Below are positions 18,169 through 28,189 of a DNA stretch of 36,159 nt, piece by piece (position 1 is the first letter of the stretch; each line of letters opens with the position of its first letter). Source of the stretch: Methanobacteriota archaeon (GTDB lineage Archaea; Thermoplasmatota; Poseidoniia; Poseidoniales; Poseidoniaceae); assembly GCA_018666575.1 (NCBI GenBank), contig JABIYX010000147.1, forward strand, positions 1 to 36,159, written 5' to 3'. The notes under the pieces were generated by a model, which saw only the letters and a program-made list of their open reading frames with translations, did not search any database and was not told where the DNA came from. Position numbers and translations under genes: made by a program.

Positions 18169-20024
18169 CACTTGCCACCTCCTGCTTGTTCTTCAGCCCG
18201 TTCTGCAATCATGGTCTTTACTTCCTTGATTGCGTCTTTGAGATCATCTCTCATCTCTTCCACGGGTTCTTGTCGAATCTTTACCTCGCCTTCTTCCATC
18301 CAGATGATGTTCAGAGTCTTACCCCAGTATTCATCTTCTGGTGTTGGCATATCTTCTCGAGTGTGTCCTCCTCTGCTTTCCTCACGAGTGAGTGCAGCAA
18401 GAGCACATGCAATGGAAACGTCAGCCATATTGATCAAGTCGAGGGCCTGATGCCATCCGGAGTTGTAGCGCCGAGATGTTCCTGGGAAGGAAGCGAGAGC
18501 TCGCTTCTTGAAGTCATTAAGTTCAACAAGTGCTTCTTCGAGTTCATCCTTTGTACGAATGATTCCGACTTTGTTTTGCATCATTTCTCGCATTTCGTCA
18601 TAAATGACTCCAGGGTTTTCTCCCCCTTCCTTGTTAAGCGGTTGAATCATTTCTTCAATCGCTGTTTGAACTTGTGCATCGTCAATGGATGGTTGAGCCA
18701 GGTCTTTGGAACGCTTCGAAGCGAATTCACCAGCACGCTTTCCGAATGTAATCAAATCGGACAATGAGTTTCCACCAAGTCGATTAGCGCCGTGCAGTCC
18801 ACTTGCAGCTTCCCCACAAGCGTACAAACCAGGGACAGTTGATTCCTGAGTTTCAGCATTGACGAGGATTCCTCCCATGACGTAGTGTGCTGTTGGGCCA
18901 ACTTCCATCTTGTCTTTGGTAATATCAACACCAGCCAATTCCATGAATTGGTGATACATTGAAGGCAATTTCTTCTTGATTGCTTCTGGGCCACGGTGTG
19001 AAATATCGAGGTAGGCCCCTCCATGTTCAGATCCTCTTCCGGCACCAACTTCAGCCTTGATTGCCTTAGCAACAACGTCTCGAGTCAAGAGTTCAGGAGG
19101 TCGACGAACGGTTGCTAACTTTCCACTAACAACTTCTTCAACCCATTTATCAGATTCTTCGATGGTTTCGGCGTGATCACCCTTGAACATTTCAGGGACG
19201 TAATCGAACATGAAACGCTCCCCCTCACTGTTTGTAAGGCGTCCACCTTCACCACGAACACCTTCTGTAACAAGGATTCCACGTACAGACGGGGGCCATA
19301 CCATTCCAGTCGGGTGGAATTGAATGAATTCCATATCACGGAGTTCTGCACCTGCCCACATAGCAAGAGCATGACCGTCCCCAGTGTACTCCCATGAACC
19401 AGAACAAACGCTCCAGCATCGAGTGATTCCACCTGTGGCGAGAATGACAGACTTTGCTGAGAAAGCATGGAATTCGCCATCTACACGGGTGTAAGCAACA
19501 CATCCAGTAACACGGTCTCCTTCCTTGAGAAGATGGCGAACGGTGTATTCCATGAAGATATCAATACCTTCGTGAATCCCACGTTCTTGCAATGTACGAA
19601 TGATTTCGAGTCCAGTTGAATCTCCAACGTGAGCGAGTCTCGGGAATGTATGTCCACCAAAGTTTCGTTGATTGATGAGTTGCTTTGGTGTACGATCAAA
19701 GACTGCACCCCACTGTTCGAGTTCACGTACTCTGTCTGGAGCTTCCTTTGCGTGGTATTCAGCCATGCGCCAGTCAGCAAGCCACTTGCTTCCCTTCATC
19801 GTATCGTGGAAGTGAACCTTCCATCCATCACGAGGGTCAGCGTTTTGCAAAGCAGCAGCACAGCCCCCTTCGGCCATGACAGTGTGGGCTTTTCCAAGAA
19901 GAGATTTTGTGATAATTGCGGTCTTAGCACCGCTCCGTGCTGCTTCAATTGCAGCGCGTAGACCTGCTCCTCCAGCACCGATAACAACAACATCGTATTC
20001 GTGTTTCAAGTATTCTTCAGTCAT
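18168..20024 (-). CDS. sdhA: Succinate dehydrogenase / fumarate reductase flavoprotein subunit
   Basis: 618 aa; [21 protein letters not shown]-binding, [17 protein letters not shown] (FAD-His region), [29 protein letters not shown] active site, [23 protein letters not shown]. Confidence 0.96.
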   Translation of the reverse strand: MTEEYLKHEYDVVVIGAGGAGLRAAIEAARSGAKTAIITKSLLGKAHTVMAEGGCAAALQNADPRDGWKVHFHDTMKGSKWLADWRMAEYHAKEAPDRVRELEQWGAVFDRTPKQLINQRNFGGHTFPRLAHVGDSTGLEIIRTLQERGIHEGIDIFMEYTVRHLLKEGDRVTGCVAYTRVDGEFHAFSAKSVILATGGITRCWSVCSGSWEYTGDGHALAMWAGAELRDMEFIQFHPTGMVWPPSVRGILVTEGVRGEGGRLTNSEGERFMFDYVPEMFKGDHAETIEESDKWVEEVVSGKLATVRRPPELLTRDVVAKAIKAEVGAGRGSEHGGAYLDISHRGPEAIKKKLPSMYHQFMELAGVDITKDKMEVGPTAHYVMGGILVNAETQESTVPGLYACGEAASGLHGANRLGGNSLSDLITFGKRAGEFASKRSKDLAQPSIDDAQVQTAIEEMIQPLNKEGGENPGVIYDEMREMMQNKVGIIRTKDELEEALVELNDFKKRALASFPGTSRRYNSGWHQALDLINMADVSIACALAALTREESRGGHTREDMPTPEDEYWGKTLNIIWMEEGEVKIRQEPVEEMRDDLKDAIKEVKTMIAERAEEQAGGGK

Positions 20025-20028
20025 TTAA

Positions 20029-20847
20029 TCACCCCAATATTACAAAGGCCATGTCATTGATGTGCCCTTCAGCCACCGCAAGCGTCCACAAGTCGCCCAA
20101 GAATACGAATCCAAGACTGGTCCAAAACCAAAAGCCGTGAGATCTGTTGAATACGCTAATTCTTTTGAAGAGTTTACCACGGAATGCAGAGATTCCGCTG
20201 ACCCAGCGGTCAAGGCTACCACCTGCAAGATGGCGAAGTGCGTGACAGGATGTGACGTACATTGTTAGCAAAAATGCTTCAGTAGCCATAATGAATGTAC
20301 CAAACGAGAATCCCCACCCTTCTTCGAAATGTAGAGTATGGGTTACATCCCACCACTTGATGGCGATGATGATGATTGCTGCGTAGAGGAAATATCTGTG
20401 AAGGTTGTTGAAAATAAACAAGCGCTTCTCTCCTCCGTAACCTATTTTCTTATTGATGTCAGGTTCGTCAACCCAGCAAGCAGTTGGACTTTGGAAGAAC
20501 GTTCTGTAGTAGACACGGCGCATGTAGTAGCAAGTCCCTCGGAAACCAAATGGAATCCATAGGACAAGAATAGCCGCATTGACCCATCCTGGATGATCCC
20601 ACTCATTGAGGCCAAAAAGTTCCCATTCCAGAATATTTGGAGAGAAGATAGGTGACATCACTTTCGAACCTTCAAGATCGTAAGAAATACTGTCAGGGAA
20701 GATGACGAGTCTCCATGCAGTGTAGATGAGAGCTGCAGTTAATGCGATGCCCATTGCAAGTGGTTGTCTCCACCATTTGTCTATTCTATCTGTACGTCCC
20801 AAGCCGTTGATAACGGGAAGTTTGATGCCTTCGCCCATGAAGTTCAC
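20029..20847 (-). CDS. Single large membrane subunit of succinate dehydrogenase / fumarate reductase
   Basis: 272 aa (GTG 20847 or ATG 20838); about five TM segments; conserved His in NNLHRYFLYAA, WDVTHTLHF and SCHALRHLAGGSLDRW; 4 nt upstream of sdhA in the same operon. Confidence 0.85.
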   Translation of the reverse strand: MNFMGEGIKLPVINGLGRTDRIDKWWRQPLAMGIALTAALIYTAWRLVIFPDSISYDLEGSKVMSPIFSPNILEWELFGLNEWDHPGWVNAAILVLWIPFGFRGTCYYMRRVYYRTFFQSPTACWVDEPDINKKIGYGGEKRLFIFNNLHRYFLYAAIIIIAIKWWDVTHTLHFEEGWGFSFGTFIMATEAFLLTMYVTSCHALRHLAGGSLDRWVSGISAFRGKLFKRISVFNRSHGFWFWTSLGFVFLGDLWTLAVAEGHINDMAFVILG

Positions 20848-20851
20848 GTCC

Positions 20852-20866
20852 TCCCAGTAACTGGGA
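20852..20866 (-). repeat. Perfect 7-bp-arm inverted repeat overlapping the RBS of the sdh operon
   Basis: TCCCAGT-A-ACTGGGA at 20852-20866; the minus strand reads TCCCAGTTACTGGGAGGACGTGAACTTCATG, so the palindrome contains part of the GGGAGG Shine-Dalgarno-like sequence. Confidence 0.6.
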
Positions 20867-20953
20867 ATGCTTTATCCAAGGACTCGGGGTCTTTGAGGTT
20901 GGCCCTTTAGCCTCATGTTATTTATGCAACAAAATGAGGGCATAATCTAACGA

Positions 20954-22582
20954 TTAGACCAATTCGTTCCAGTTGACTTGAGCTTCAACCATTTCGACTT
21001 CTTCAACATCCATTTGCGCCAATTGAAGTTTTCCAGAGAGTTCATCGTTGACAGCGTGCCAGTAGGAGTAGGCTTCAATAACCCAAATACCAGATTCACG
21101 TGTACCATTTCCAGAGCCTTTGACTCCACCGAATGGAAGGTGAGCCTCAGCACCGGTTGTTGAATTGTTAATTCCAGTCATACCTGCCTTGATTCCAGTC
21201 TTGAATCGATATGCTTCCAATCGGTCGTTTGTGTAGATTGCAGAAGAGAGTCCGTACGGGCTTGCGTTGGCAAGGTGCAGAGCGTGATCGAAATCGTTTG
21301 CTTTACAAATAGTGACTGCTGGGCCAAAGACCTCTTCGTGGAAACACTTCATGTCTTCAGTGACTTCTGTAAAGACGTGAGGCCACATGAATACGCCATC
21401 TTCAGCAGTTCCTAGGAAGTTTGTTGGCTTGTTGTCGCTGGTAATTCGGCCTTTACCAAATATTTGTTTTGCACCAGATTCAAGACACATTTCGACACCG
21501 GCAAGGAAGTCCTTTGCATACTTTTCAGAGAGCATTGGGCCGTAAAGAACACCATCATGAGCAAGTGAATCTCCAATCTTTGTTTCTTCGACTTTTGCCA
21601 TGAATTTGGCCATGAATTCATCGTAGACATCTTTGTGGACAATGAGATTTCCAAGGGATGTACAACGTTGTCCTGCAGTTCCAAATGCTCCCCAATAAGC
21701 GCCTTCTACAGCGTTGTCAAGGTTTGAACTTGGCATAACTACGAGAGGGTTCTTTCCTCCAAGTTCAAGAGAACATGAGACGAGGTTTCGTCCGCAAACT
21801 TCACCGATCATCTTGCCAACTTCTGTTGAGCCAGTAAAGGAGATTTTGTTGACACGACCTTCGTCAACTGCGTCAACCAAGTATTGTCCTGCTCCGCTTC
21901 CTTTTCCATGAACCAGATTGATGACTCCATCAGGGAGTCCAGATTCGTGCATAATTCGAGCAAGAGCAAACGAGAGTAAAGGAGCATCCTGTGGACTCTT
22001 CCAAACACAGGTGTTTCCACACATAATGGCTGGAATCATCTTCCAGAACGGAACAGCAGCTGGGAAGTTGCAAGCATTGATAATTCCACAGACACCGAGG
22101 GGTCGCCGGTAGGTGAACAGTTCCTTGTCTGGCAGTTCAGAGTTGACTGTTTGACCGTAAAGTCTTCTCCCTTCAGATTGGAAGAAAAGGCATGTATCGA
22201 TTGCTTCTTGGACAGATCCCGCAGATTCTTTCAGTGTCTTTCCGATTTCTCTGGTTTCCAATGCAACAATTGCATCCTTGTGTTCCATGAGGAGTCTTCC
22301 CATGTTTCCGATGATTTGACCTCGAGTAGGGGCTGGAGTTGCAGCCCATGATGGGAATGCAGCGTGAGCAGCATCGAGAGCAGCATGGACATCGTCTTTA
22401 GTTGAAAGAGGGAAAGTTCCAAGCTTGTCATCAAGGATTGCAGGGTTAATCGATTCAAAGGTCGAACCATCACTTGCTTCGGTTAATTGACCGTTGATGA
22501 TATTGAACCCTTTAACAGCGGGGCGGTTGTTTGGATTGTTTGCTTCAAGGTAGGTGAGACCTGCTTCGAGTACGTGGACCAT
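20954..22582 (-). CDS. NAD(P)-dependent aldehyde dehydrogenase family protein
   Basis: ORF 20954..22636; ATG MVHVLEAGLTYLE at 22582 preferred. NACNFPAAVPFWK, ISFTGSTEVGK, SLELGGKNPLVV (Glu), GTAGQRCTS (Cys), EEVFGPAV, LPFGGVKGSGNGTRESG. Confidence 0.93.
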   Translation of the reverse strand: MVHVLEAGLTYLEANNPNNRPAVKGFNIINGQLTEASDGSTFESINPAILDDKLGTFPLSTKDDVHAALDAAHAAFPSWAATPAPTRGQIIGNMGRLLMEHKDAIVALETREIGKTLKESAGSVQEAIDTCLFFQSEGRRLYGQTVNSELPDKELFTYRRPLGVCGIINACNFPAAVPFWKMIPAIMCGNTCVWKSPQDAPLLSFALARIMHESGLPDGVINLVHGKGSGAGQYLVDAVDEGRVNKISFTGSTEVGKMIGEVCGRNLVSCSLELGGKNPLVVMPSSNLDNAVEGAYWGAFGTAGQRCTSLGNLIVHKDVYDEFMAKFMAKVEETKIGDSLAHDGVLYGPMLSEKYAKDFLAGVEMCLESGAKQIFGKGRITSDNKPTNFLGTAEDGVFMWPHVFTEVTEDMKCFHEEVFGPAVTICKANDFDHALHLANASPYGLSSAIYTNDRLEAYRFKTGIKAGMTGINNSTTGAEAHLPFGGVKGSGNGTRESGIWVIEAYSYWHAVNDELSGKLQLAQMDVEEVEMVEAQVNWNELV

Positions 22583-22691
22583 GACCGTCCGAGTTCTATT
22601 CCCTCCATGAAGTCTACGATTGATTTCCATGCACATAAAAAGGGGATTTCTTCATCTAACTGTTTTAGTACCCTGAGGATTTAGACAACCC

Positions 22692-24917
22692 ATGAGCGGC
22701 GATGATGACGGAGTTTCGTTAAGGGTAGCAAAGGCAATTCCATCCGATGTAGGACACGGAAGAGCACGAATTTCGGGAGACCATGGTCTTGACCTCAAGC
22801 CTGGTGACATCGTTGAAATCCGTGGCGAAAAGCGCTCAACAGCTGCTATCTACTGGCGAAGTCGTCCAGAAGATGCAAAAATGGACATTGTCCGAATAGA
22901 CGGAATCATCAGAAAGAATGCTGGTGTAAGTTTAGGCGATCGAGTCGATGTCATCAAAGCCGAGGCAAAGGAATGTACGAAACTTACACTTTCCCCAGTA
23001 ATGGCAAACAAGCAGAAGGTGAAGTTCGGCCCTGGTATCGAAGGCTTTGCTCGCAGAGGCCTTTCTAAGCGTCCAGTTATGGCCGGTGATAGAATCTTCA
23101 TTCCAGGCATGACATTGTTTGCTGAAGCATTGCCATTTGCAGTTGTTCAAACCACTCCAAAAGGAATCGTGAAAGTCACCAGCGATACCGATATCATCAT
23201 CAAAGACGAAGCGATTGACGATGAAGACGTCGGACAATCTGAAGGAATCACCTACGAGGACGTTGGTGGAATTGGCCAACAATTGCAGAAAGTTCGCGAA
23301 ATGATTGAACTTCCTCTGAAGCATCCTGAATTGTTCCGAAGACTCGGAATTGACCCTCCAAAAGGAGTTCTTCTTCACGGTCCACCTGGGACTGGTAAAA
23401 CGATGATTGCAAAGGCTGTTGCTACTGAAGTAAACGCTCACTTTAAGTCGATTAATGGTCCTGAAATCATCTCCAAGTATTACGGTGAATCAGAGAAACA
23501 ACTCAGAGAAATCTTTGACGAAGCAAGTGAAAACTCGCCTGCGATTATATTCATCGACGAAATCGATTCAATTTGTCCTAAGCGTGAAGATGTCAGCGGA
23601 GAAGTAGAACGACGTGTCGTCGCTCAAATGCTCACCCTAATGGACGGAATGCAAGGCCGTGACAATGTCGTTGTCATCGGCGCAACCAACCGCAGAGACG
23701 CACTTGACCCGGCTCTGCGACGTCCGGGCCGATTCGACCGAGAAATTGAGATTGGTGTCCCAGACCGCGATGGGCGACAAGAAATCATGGATGTCCACAC
23801 ACGACAAATGCCGATTGCTGATGATTTTGAAATCAATTGGGTTCTTGACAACACATACGGGTTTGTTGGAGCGGATCTTGCTGCTCTCGTCCGAGAATCC
23901 GCAATGAAAGCGCTACGACGTTATCTTCCAGAAATTGACTTGGAAGAAGAAACCATTCCTCCAGAAGTCCTTGAAAAGATGGAAGTTCGAATGGATGATT
24001 TCAGATATGCAATCAAAGACATTGAGCCATCAGCCCTTCGTGAGATTTACGTCGAAATCCCTAAAATTGAATGGGATGAAGTAGGTGGCCTTGAAGAGGT
24101 CAAAGAACGCTTGAAAGAATCCGTCGAATGGCCACTCACAAAGCCTGAAATCTTTGAGCATTTCAACATCAAACCTCCTCGAGGAATTGTTTTGTTCGGT
24201 GCGCCTGGTACCGGGAAGACGCTTCTTGCCAAGGCTATCGCCAACGAAGCTCAAGCAAATTTCATTTCGATAAAAGGTCCAGAAATGATTTCCAAGTGGG
24301 TTGGAGAATCTGAGCGAGGAATCCGTGAAATCTTCAAGAAGGCCAAGCAATCTTCTCCTTCAATCATCTTCCTTGATGAATTCGAGTCCATTGCGAGTAT
24401 GAGAAGTTCATCCAACGGTGAAGGCAGCGATGTCGGGAACAGAGTTGTTAACCAACTCCTCGCCAGTATGGACGGTGTTGAATCACTTGATGGCGTCATC
24501 ATAGTTGCCGCCACCAACAGACCTGAGATGATTGATCCAGCACTTCTGCGAAGTGGACGATTCGAGCGTGTTCTTCACGTACCGCCTCCAGACGCTGGGG
24601 CTCGTGAAGCAATCTTTGAGATACACTCTCAAGGAATGCCACTGTCAAAATTCTCTCTCAAAGATATTCTTTCCAGTATGGAAGGATTCACTGGTGCAGA
24701 TATTGAAGCAGTATGCCGAGAAGCAGCCCTTATTGCAATGCGAGAGGGTAAGAAAAAGGTCTCTAAGAAGCACTTCGATGAAGCAGTTACTCGTGTCCGT
24801 CCTACTGTAACTCCTGAGATGCTCGAGTACTATCAAAAGATGGAAACTCGTTTGACATCAGGACTTTCCAACATCAAGCGAACCCGTGATTACGGCTTCG
24901 GTATGGAAACAATGTGA
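22692..24917 (+). CDS. cdc48: CDC48/VCP-type AAA+ ATPase
   Basis: 741 aa; CDC48 N-domain ([19 protein letters not shown]...GDIVEIRG) and two AAA modules (GPPGTGKT / [18 protein letters not shown] / [10 protein letters not shown]) with paired Arg fingers. Confidence 0.97.
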   Translation: MSGDDDGVSLRVAKAIPSDVGHGRARISGDHGLDLKPGDIVEIRGEKRSTAAIYWRSRPEDAKMDIVRIDGIIRKNAGVSLGDRVDVIKAEAKECTKLTLSPVMANKQKVKFGPGIEGFARRGLSKRPVMAGDRIFIPGMTLFAEALPFAVVQTTPKGIVKVTSDTDIIIKDEAIDDEDVGQSEGITYEDVGGIGQQLQKVREMIELPLKHPELFRRLGIDPPKGVLLHGPPGTGKTMIAKAVATEVNAHFKSINGPEIISKYYGESEKQLREIFDEASENSPAIIFIDEIDSICPKREDVSGEVERRVVAQMLTLMDGMQGRDNVVVIGATNRRDALDPALRRPGRFDREIEIGVPDRDGRQEIMDVHTRQMPIADDFEINWVLDNTYGFVGADLAALVRESAMKALRRYLPEIDLEEETIPPEVLEKMEVRMDDFRYAIKDIEPSALREIYVEIPKIEWDEVGGLEEVKERLKESVEWPLTKPEIFEHFNIKPPRGIVLFGAPGTGKTLLAKAIANEAQANFISIKGPEMISKWVGESERGIREIFKKAKQSSPSIIFLDEFESIASMRSSSNGEGSDVGNRVVNQLLASMDGVESLDGVIIVAATNRPEMIDPALLRSGRFERVLHVPPPDAGAREAIFEIHSQGMPLSKFSLKDILSSMEGFTGADIEAVCREAALIAMREGKKKVSKKHFDEAVTRVRPTVTPEMLEYYQKMETRLTSGLSNIKRTRDYGFGMETM

Positions 24918-24970
24918 GCAAGGAAACGGTCAAGTCCTACCTGCTCTGTCGGTAATACAAGGCGAAGCAT

Positions 24971-25213
24971 ATGGAATCTAGTTTCGGTCAAGAAATGCTT
25001 GGACGTATCGTCCAAGATCGAAAAGGCAAGGAAGTTGGAACCCTTGTTGATTTTGTGATAGACATTTCCAATGGAGAGATTTCAGACCTTGTCATAGCCT
25101 TTGGAAATAATCTCGACATCAGTCGTGTTTCCTATCCTTCCAAGGAAGGAAATGTGTACATTCCTTCAACTGATGTGTCATCATTTGGGCAAGTTATTTT
25201 GCTGAAAATTTGA
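24971..25213 (+). CDS. Stand-alone PRC-barrel domain protein
   Basis: 80 aa; EMLGRIVQDRKGKEVGTLVDFVIDISNGEISDLVIAFG...YIPSTDVSSFGQVILLKI matches the PRC-barrel beta pattern. Confidence 0.85.
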   Translation: MESSFGQEMLGRIVQDRKGKEVGTLVDFVIDISNGEISDLVIAFGNNLDISRVSYPSKEGNVYIPSTDVSSFGQVILLKI

Positions 25214-25301
25214 TGATGCATGTATGAGCATTTTAGCAACACGTTTGGACAACCTTCTAAACCGATGCGAGCCCGTCTTTGTCTGAACGGTGTTCTAGCA
25301 G

Positions 25302-26930
25302 GTGAGTGAAATGGCGGCGGAACGGACAAGAAATCTGAAGCGAATTGGTCTTCAGGTTGCTTTTTGGGCAGTTCTTGGTATCCTTTTGCTTACAATTCTT
25401 CAGAACTTTATCAATATCAGTCAGTCGAATCAACTGTCTGCGTATGACGACGATTGGGATGATATGTCTGCTTTCCGAGAGGACATTAACGATATGGGCA
25501 TTGAAACACGATCTCTCGTAAGCAGTCCTCTGTTGTTAGCTGACATTGAAGATCCTCGAAACACAACGTTCGTCGTTGCAGGAGTTGAACGCGATACGCT
25601 CTCCTTCCCACAATTCGATGAAGATGGATTCATTACGATTGCAACAGAAGATGGTTATTCACCTTCAGAAGTCGATGCAATTGTAGAATTCGTTGACAAT
25701 GGCGGAACTGTAATCGTTTTGGAAGACTTTGGATACGCTGGAAGTATTGGTGAAGCCTACGGAGTACGCTATTCTGGCTATCAGTTGTACGACAGTAATT
25801 ACGTTGCAGAACTTGACTACAATTACATCTGGATGTGTATGCAAGAAAGCCCTTGTGGAATGAACGGAACAACACTTGATGAGACCACAATTGACGAACA
25901 TGAGCGTTGGTCTGATGTCACAGGTCCACATCCGTGCACTGAACTTGATGGTCAGTCCATGACTCTGGCTGATGCCGGGGTTTGCTCACATCACTGGGTC
26001 AAGAGTTCAGGAGAACTCGGCCGAATCGAATACAATGCCACTTACACCATGCTCCTCAACAACGTGACTGGACTTGAAATCGTACCCGGTGTAAAGGGTG
26101 CTCTCAATGACGTAAACGTTCGAGCCGTTACCAGCAATCAAGCAACTGTCGATGTCAATGGTGATGGAGACCTGTGGATTGGTAACGAACAAACGAGTGA
26201 AACACCTGACCTTTCGGGCCAATTTAATCTCTCAATCGAAGCATGTGCTTCGTCGAGTTGTGATCCAGATGAAGGCGGTAGAGTGTTCTTCATTGCAGAT
26301 GGCAGTGCACTGATTAACGCGATTTATGACTACGAAGGGTTCAACAATGGAGAGTACGGTAAAACACCGCAAAAAACCGTCCCTGCTAACGATAATAGAA
26401 AGTGGGCGCTCGATGTCATTTCTGAATCCTTAATGAGTACAAAAGACGGTGAAACAGGAGAACCTGCTGAGAATGCAATGGTCATCTTTGACGAAAGCCG
26501 CCACCCACAGAACGCTCTCTTGGCTGATTCCTACAATACTGTTTACTTCCTACTCGTCTACTTTACAGGAGAAGGGCTTGCAATGCTTGCTCTGTTCGTT
26601 GTTCTCTTCATCACATTTGAGGGTGTACTTCTCAAAAAGCGAGACCCAGAACCATGGCGCCACATCTTTAGCATCATTTACTACGGATTTGGAGATGCAA
26701 ACAGATACACGTACTATGCGAAAACGGAGAAAATACGGCAGGTATTCCTTTCCAAGGTTCGAAATCAGAATGGATTGACAAGAGATGAATTCCATGCCAT
26801 GCCCGCTAAGGAATTGGTTGGTCTAATCGAAGACCCAGTCCTTGCTAAATTTGCAATTGAACCTGGAAAGTATTCATTGGAACAATCCGTTGCACTTGTG
26901 AAGCGAATCAAAGCTTGGGGGCGTAGGTGA
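25302..26930 (+). CDS. DUF4350-like membrane-anchored protein
   Basis: 542 aa (GTG 25302 or ATG 25311); N-terminal TM, GFITIATEDGYSPSEVDAIVEFVDNGGTVIVLEDFGYAGSIGEAYGVRYSG, C-terminal TM and cytoplasmic tail. Gene order before DUF58 fits. Confidence 0.75.
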   Translation: MSEMAAERTRNLKRIGLQVAFWAVLGILLLTILQNFINISQSNQLSAYDDDWDDMSAFREDINDMGIETRSLVSSPLLLADIEDPRNTTFVVAGVERDTLSFPQFDEDGFITIATEDGYSPSEVDAIVEFVDNGGTVIVLEDFGYAGSIGEAYGVRYSGYQLYDSNYVAELDYNYIWMCMQESPCGMNGTTLDETTIDEHERWSDVTGPHPCTELDGQSMTLADAGVCSHHWVKSSGELGRIEYNATYTMLLNNVTGLEIVPGVKGALNDVNVRAVTSNQATVDVNGDGDLWIGNEQTSETPDLSGQFNLSIEACASSSCDPDEGGRVFFIADGSALINAIYDYEGFNNGEYGKTPQKTVPANDNRKWALDVISESLMSTKDGETGEPAENAMVIFDESRHPQNALLADSYNTVYFLLVYFTGEGLAMLALFVVLFITFEGVLLKKRDPEPWRHIFSIIYYGFGDANRYTYYAKTEKIRQVFLSKVRNQNGLTRDEFHAMPAKELVGLIEDPVLAKFAIEPGKYSLEQSVALVKRIKAWGRR

Positions 26931-28189
26931 GTACTATGTGGACGCGTAAGGCAGCGTTCACCTTTACCGGTGGTATCGCACTTATTCTGATCGGTATGAT
27001 GATTACCAACAATCAGATGATGATTCTTGGTTTGGCTTTAATCACATTCATTGTGGTTAACTCCTGGGTATCTGGCCACGGTGATATCGAAGTACAGCGC
27101 ACACTTTCCGCTGATAACTTGTACAAAGGCGATGACCTGTATGTTGAACTTCTTGTCACCAACCGAAGCAACCGACGTACCCAACTCCTCGATGTGTACG
27201 ACAACATTCCGCATGAAATGAAACTTCGAAGTGGTCTTAATCAGATGCGCCTCAACCTAAAACCTGGCGAAAGTGCCCGCATACGCTACGTATTGCGCTG
27301 TCCACTTCGTGGACATTACTCAATTGGACCTGTTTCCCTTCGTGTTCGAAACACATTCAACCTCGGCGTAGAAGATATGTATGTCGATCACCATTCAGAC
27401 ATTGTCATCTTTCCTCAAATCAAAGAAGTTGAGGAAGCCTTCTTGCGTTCTCGTACACCCAAGATGTACACTGGAGCAACAACTCTGAGAACCCCTGGGC
27501 AAGGTTCAGAATTCTATTCTTTGAGAGAATACGTTCCTGGTGACCCATTCAAGAACATCAACTGGAAAGCATTTGCACGAACAGGCGATTTGATGGTTAA
27601 TGAAAAGTGCCGTGATGCTGTTACTGATCTGTACATTCTTCTCGATTCGAGAGATGTTTCACGAATTGGAACTGTGCTGAAGAATCCACTTGAAATGGGA
27701 ACAGTGAGTGCAGCTAGCCTTGCAGCATTTTTCCTAAAGCGACGTGACAGCGTTGCATTAAGCATCTACGGAGATGGCTTGTCCTATCTTCCTCCAGACA
27801 CAGGAGACAAGCAGTATTTCAAAATCCTCAGTTCTCTTGCTGGAGTGAAACCTGAAGGGAGTATGCCATTGCAAGCTGTCACGAATTCATTAAGTGGAAG
27901 ATTCAGTCGAGGCAGCCCCGTTTTCATTATCTCATCATGTGAAGGTGACGGTACAGTCCCTGCTGCTGTACGAGACCTTGTTGGAAGAGGACACGAAGTC
28001 ACAGTATTGTCTCCATCGAGTATTGATTTCGAGCGTCTCGTTTCTCGTATTCCACGTATGTCCTATGAAGTTCTCAAACTTGAGCGTCAAAATCGTTTGA
28101 CAACCCTTGCGGGTTCAGGTGCACAAGTTATCGATTGGATGCCAGACATGGATTTGTCTCAGGCTATTATGCAAGTGAGGGGATTCTAG
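26927..28189 (+). CDS. DUF58 domain protein
   Basis: 420 aa; two N-terminal TMs and GSEFYSLREYVPGDPFKNINWKAFARTGDLMVNEK, the DUF58 hallmark. GTG 26927 overlaps the preceding stop; ATG 26936 is also possible. Confidence 0.93.
   Translation: MSTMWTRKAAFTFTGGIALILIGMMITNNQMMILGLALITFIVVNSWVSGHGDIEVQRTLSADNLYKGDDLYVELLVTNRSNRRTQLLDVYDNIPHEMKLRSGLNQMRLNLKPGESARIRYVLRCPLRGHYSIGPVSLRVRNTFNLGVEDMYVDHHSDIVIFPQIKEVEEAFLRSRTPKMYTGATTLRTPGQGSEFYSLREYVPGDPFKNINWKAFARTGDLMVNEKCRDAVTDLYILLDSRDVSRIGTVLKNPLEMGTVSAASLAAFFLKRRDSVALSIYGDGLSYLPPDTGDKQYFKILSSLAGVKPEGSMPLQAVTNSLSGRFSRGSPVFIISSCEGDGTVPAAVRDLVGRGHEVTVLSPSSIDFERLVSRIPRMSYEVLKLERQNRLTTLAGSGAQVIDWMPDMDLSQAIMQVRGF

Noticed and set aside
18141-18767. 208-aa plus-strand ORF across the sdhB/sdhA junction
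   Set aside because: Antisense to clearly conserved sdhA; composition (Ser/Phe/Cys-rich) is typical of reverse-frame shadow ORFs.
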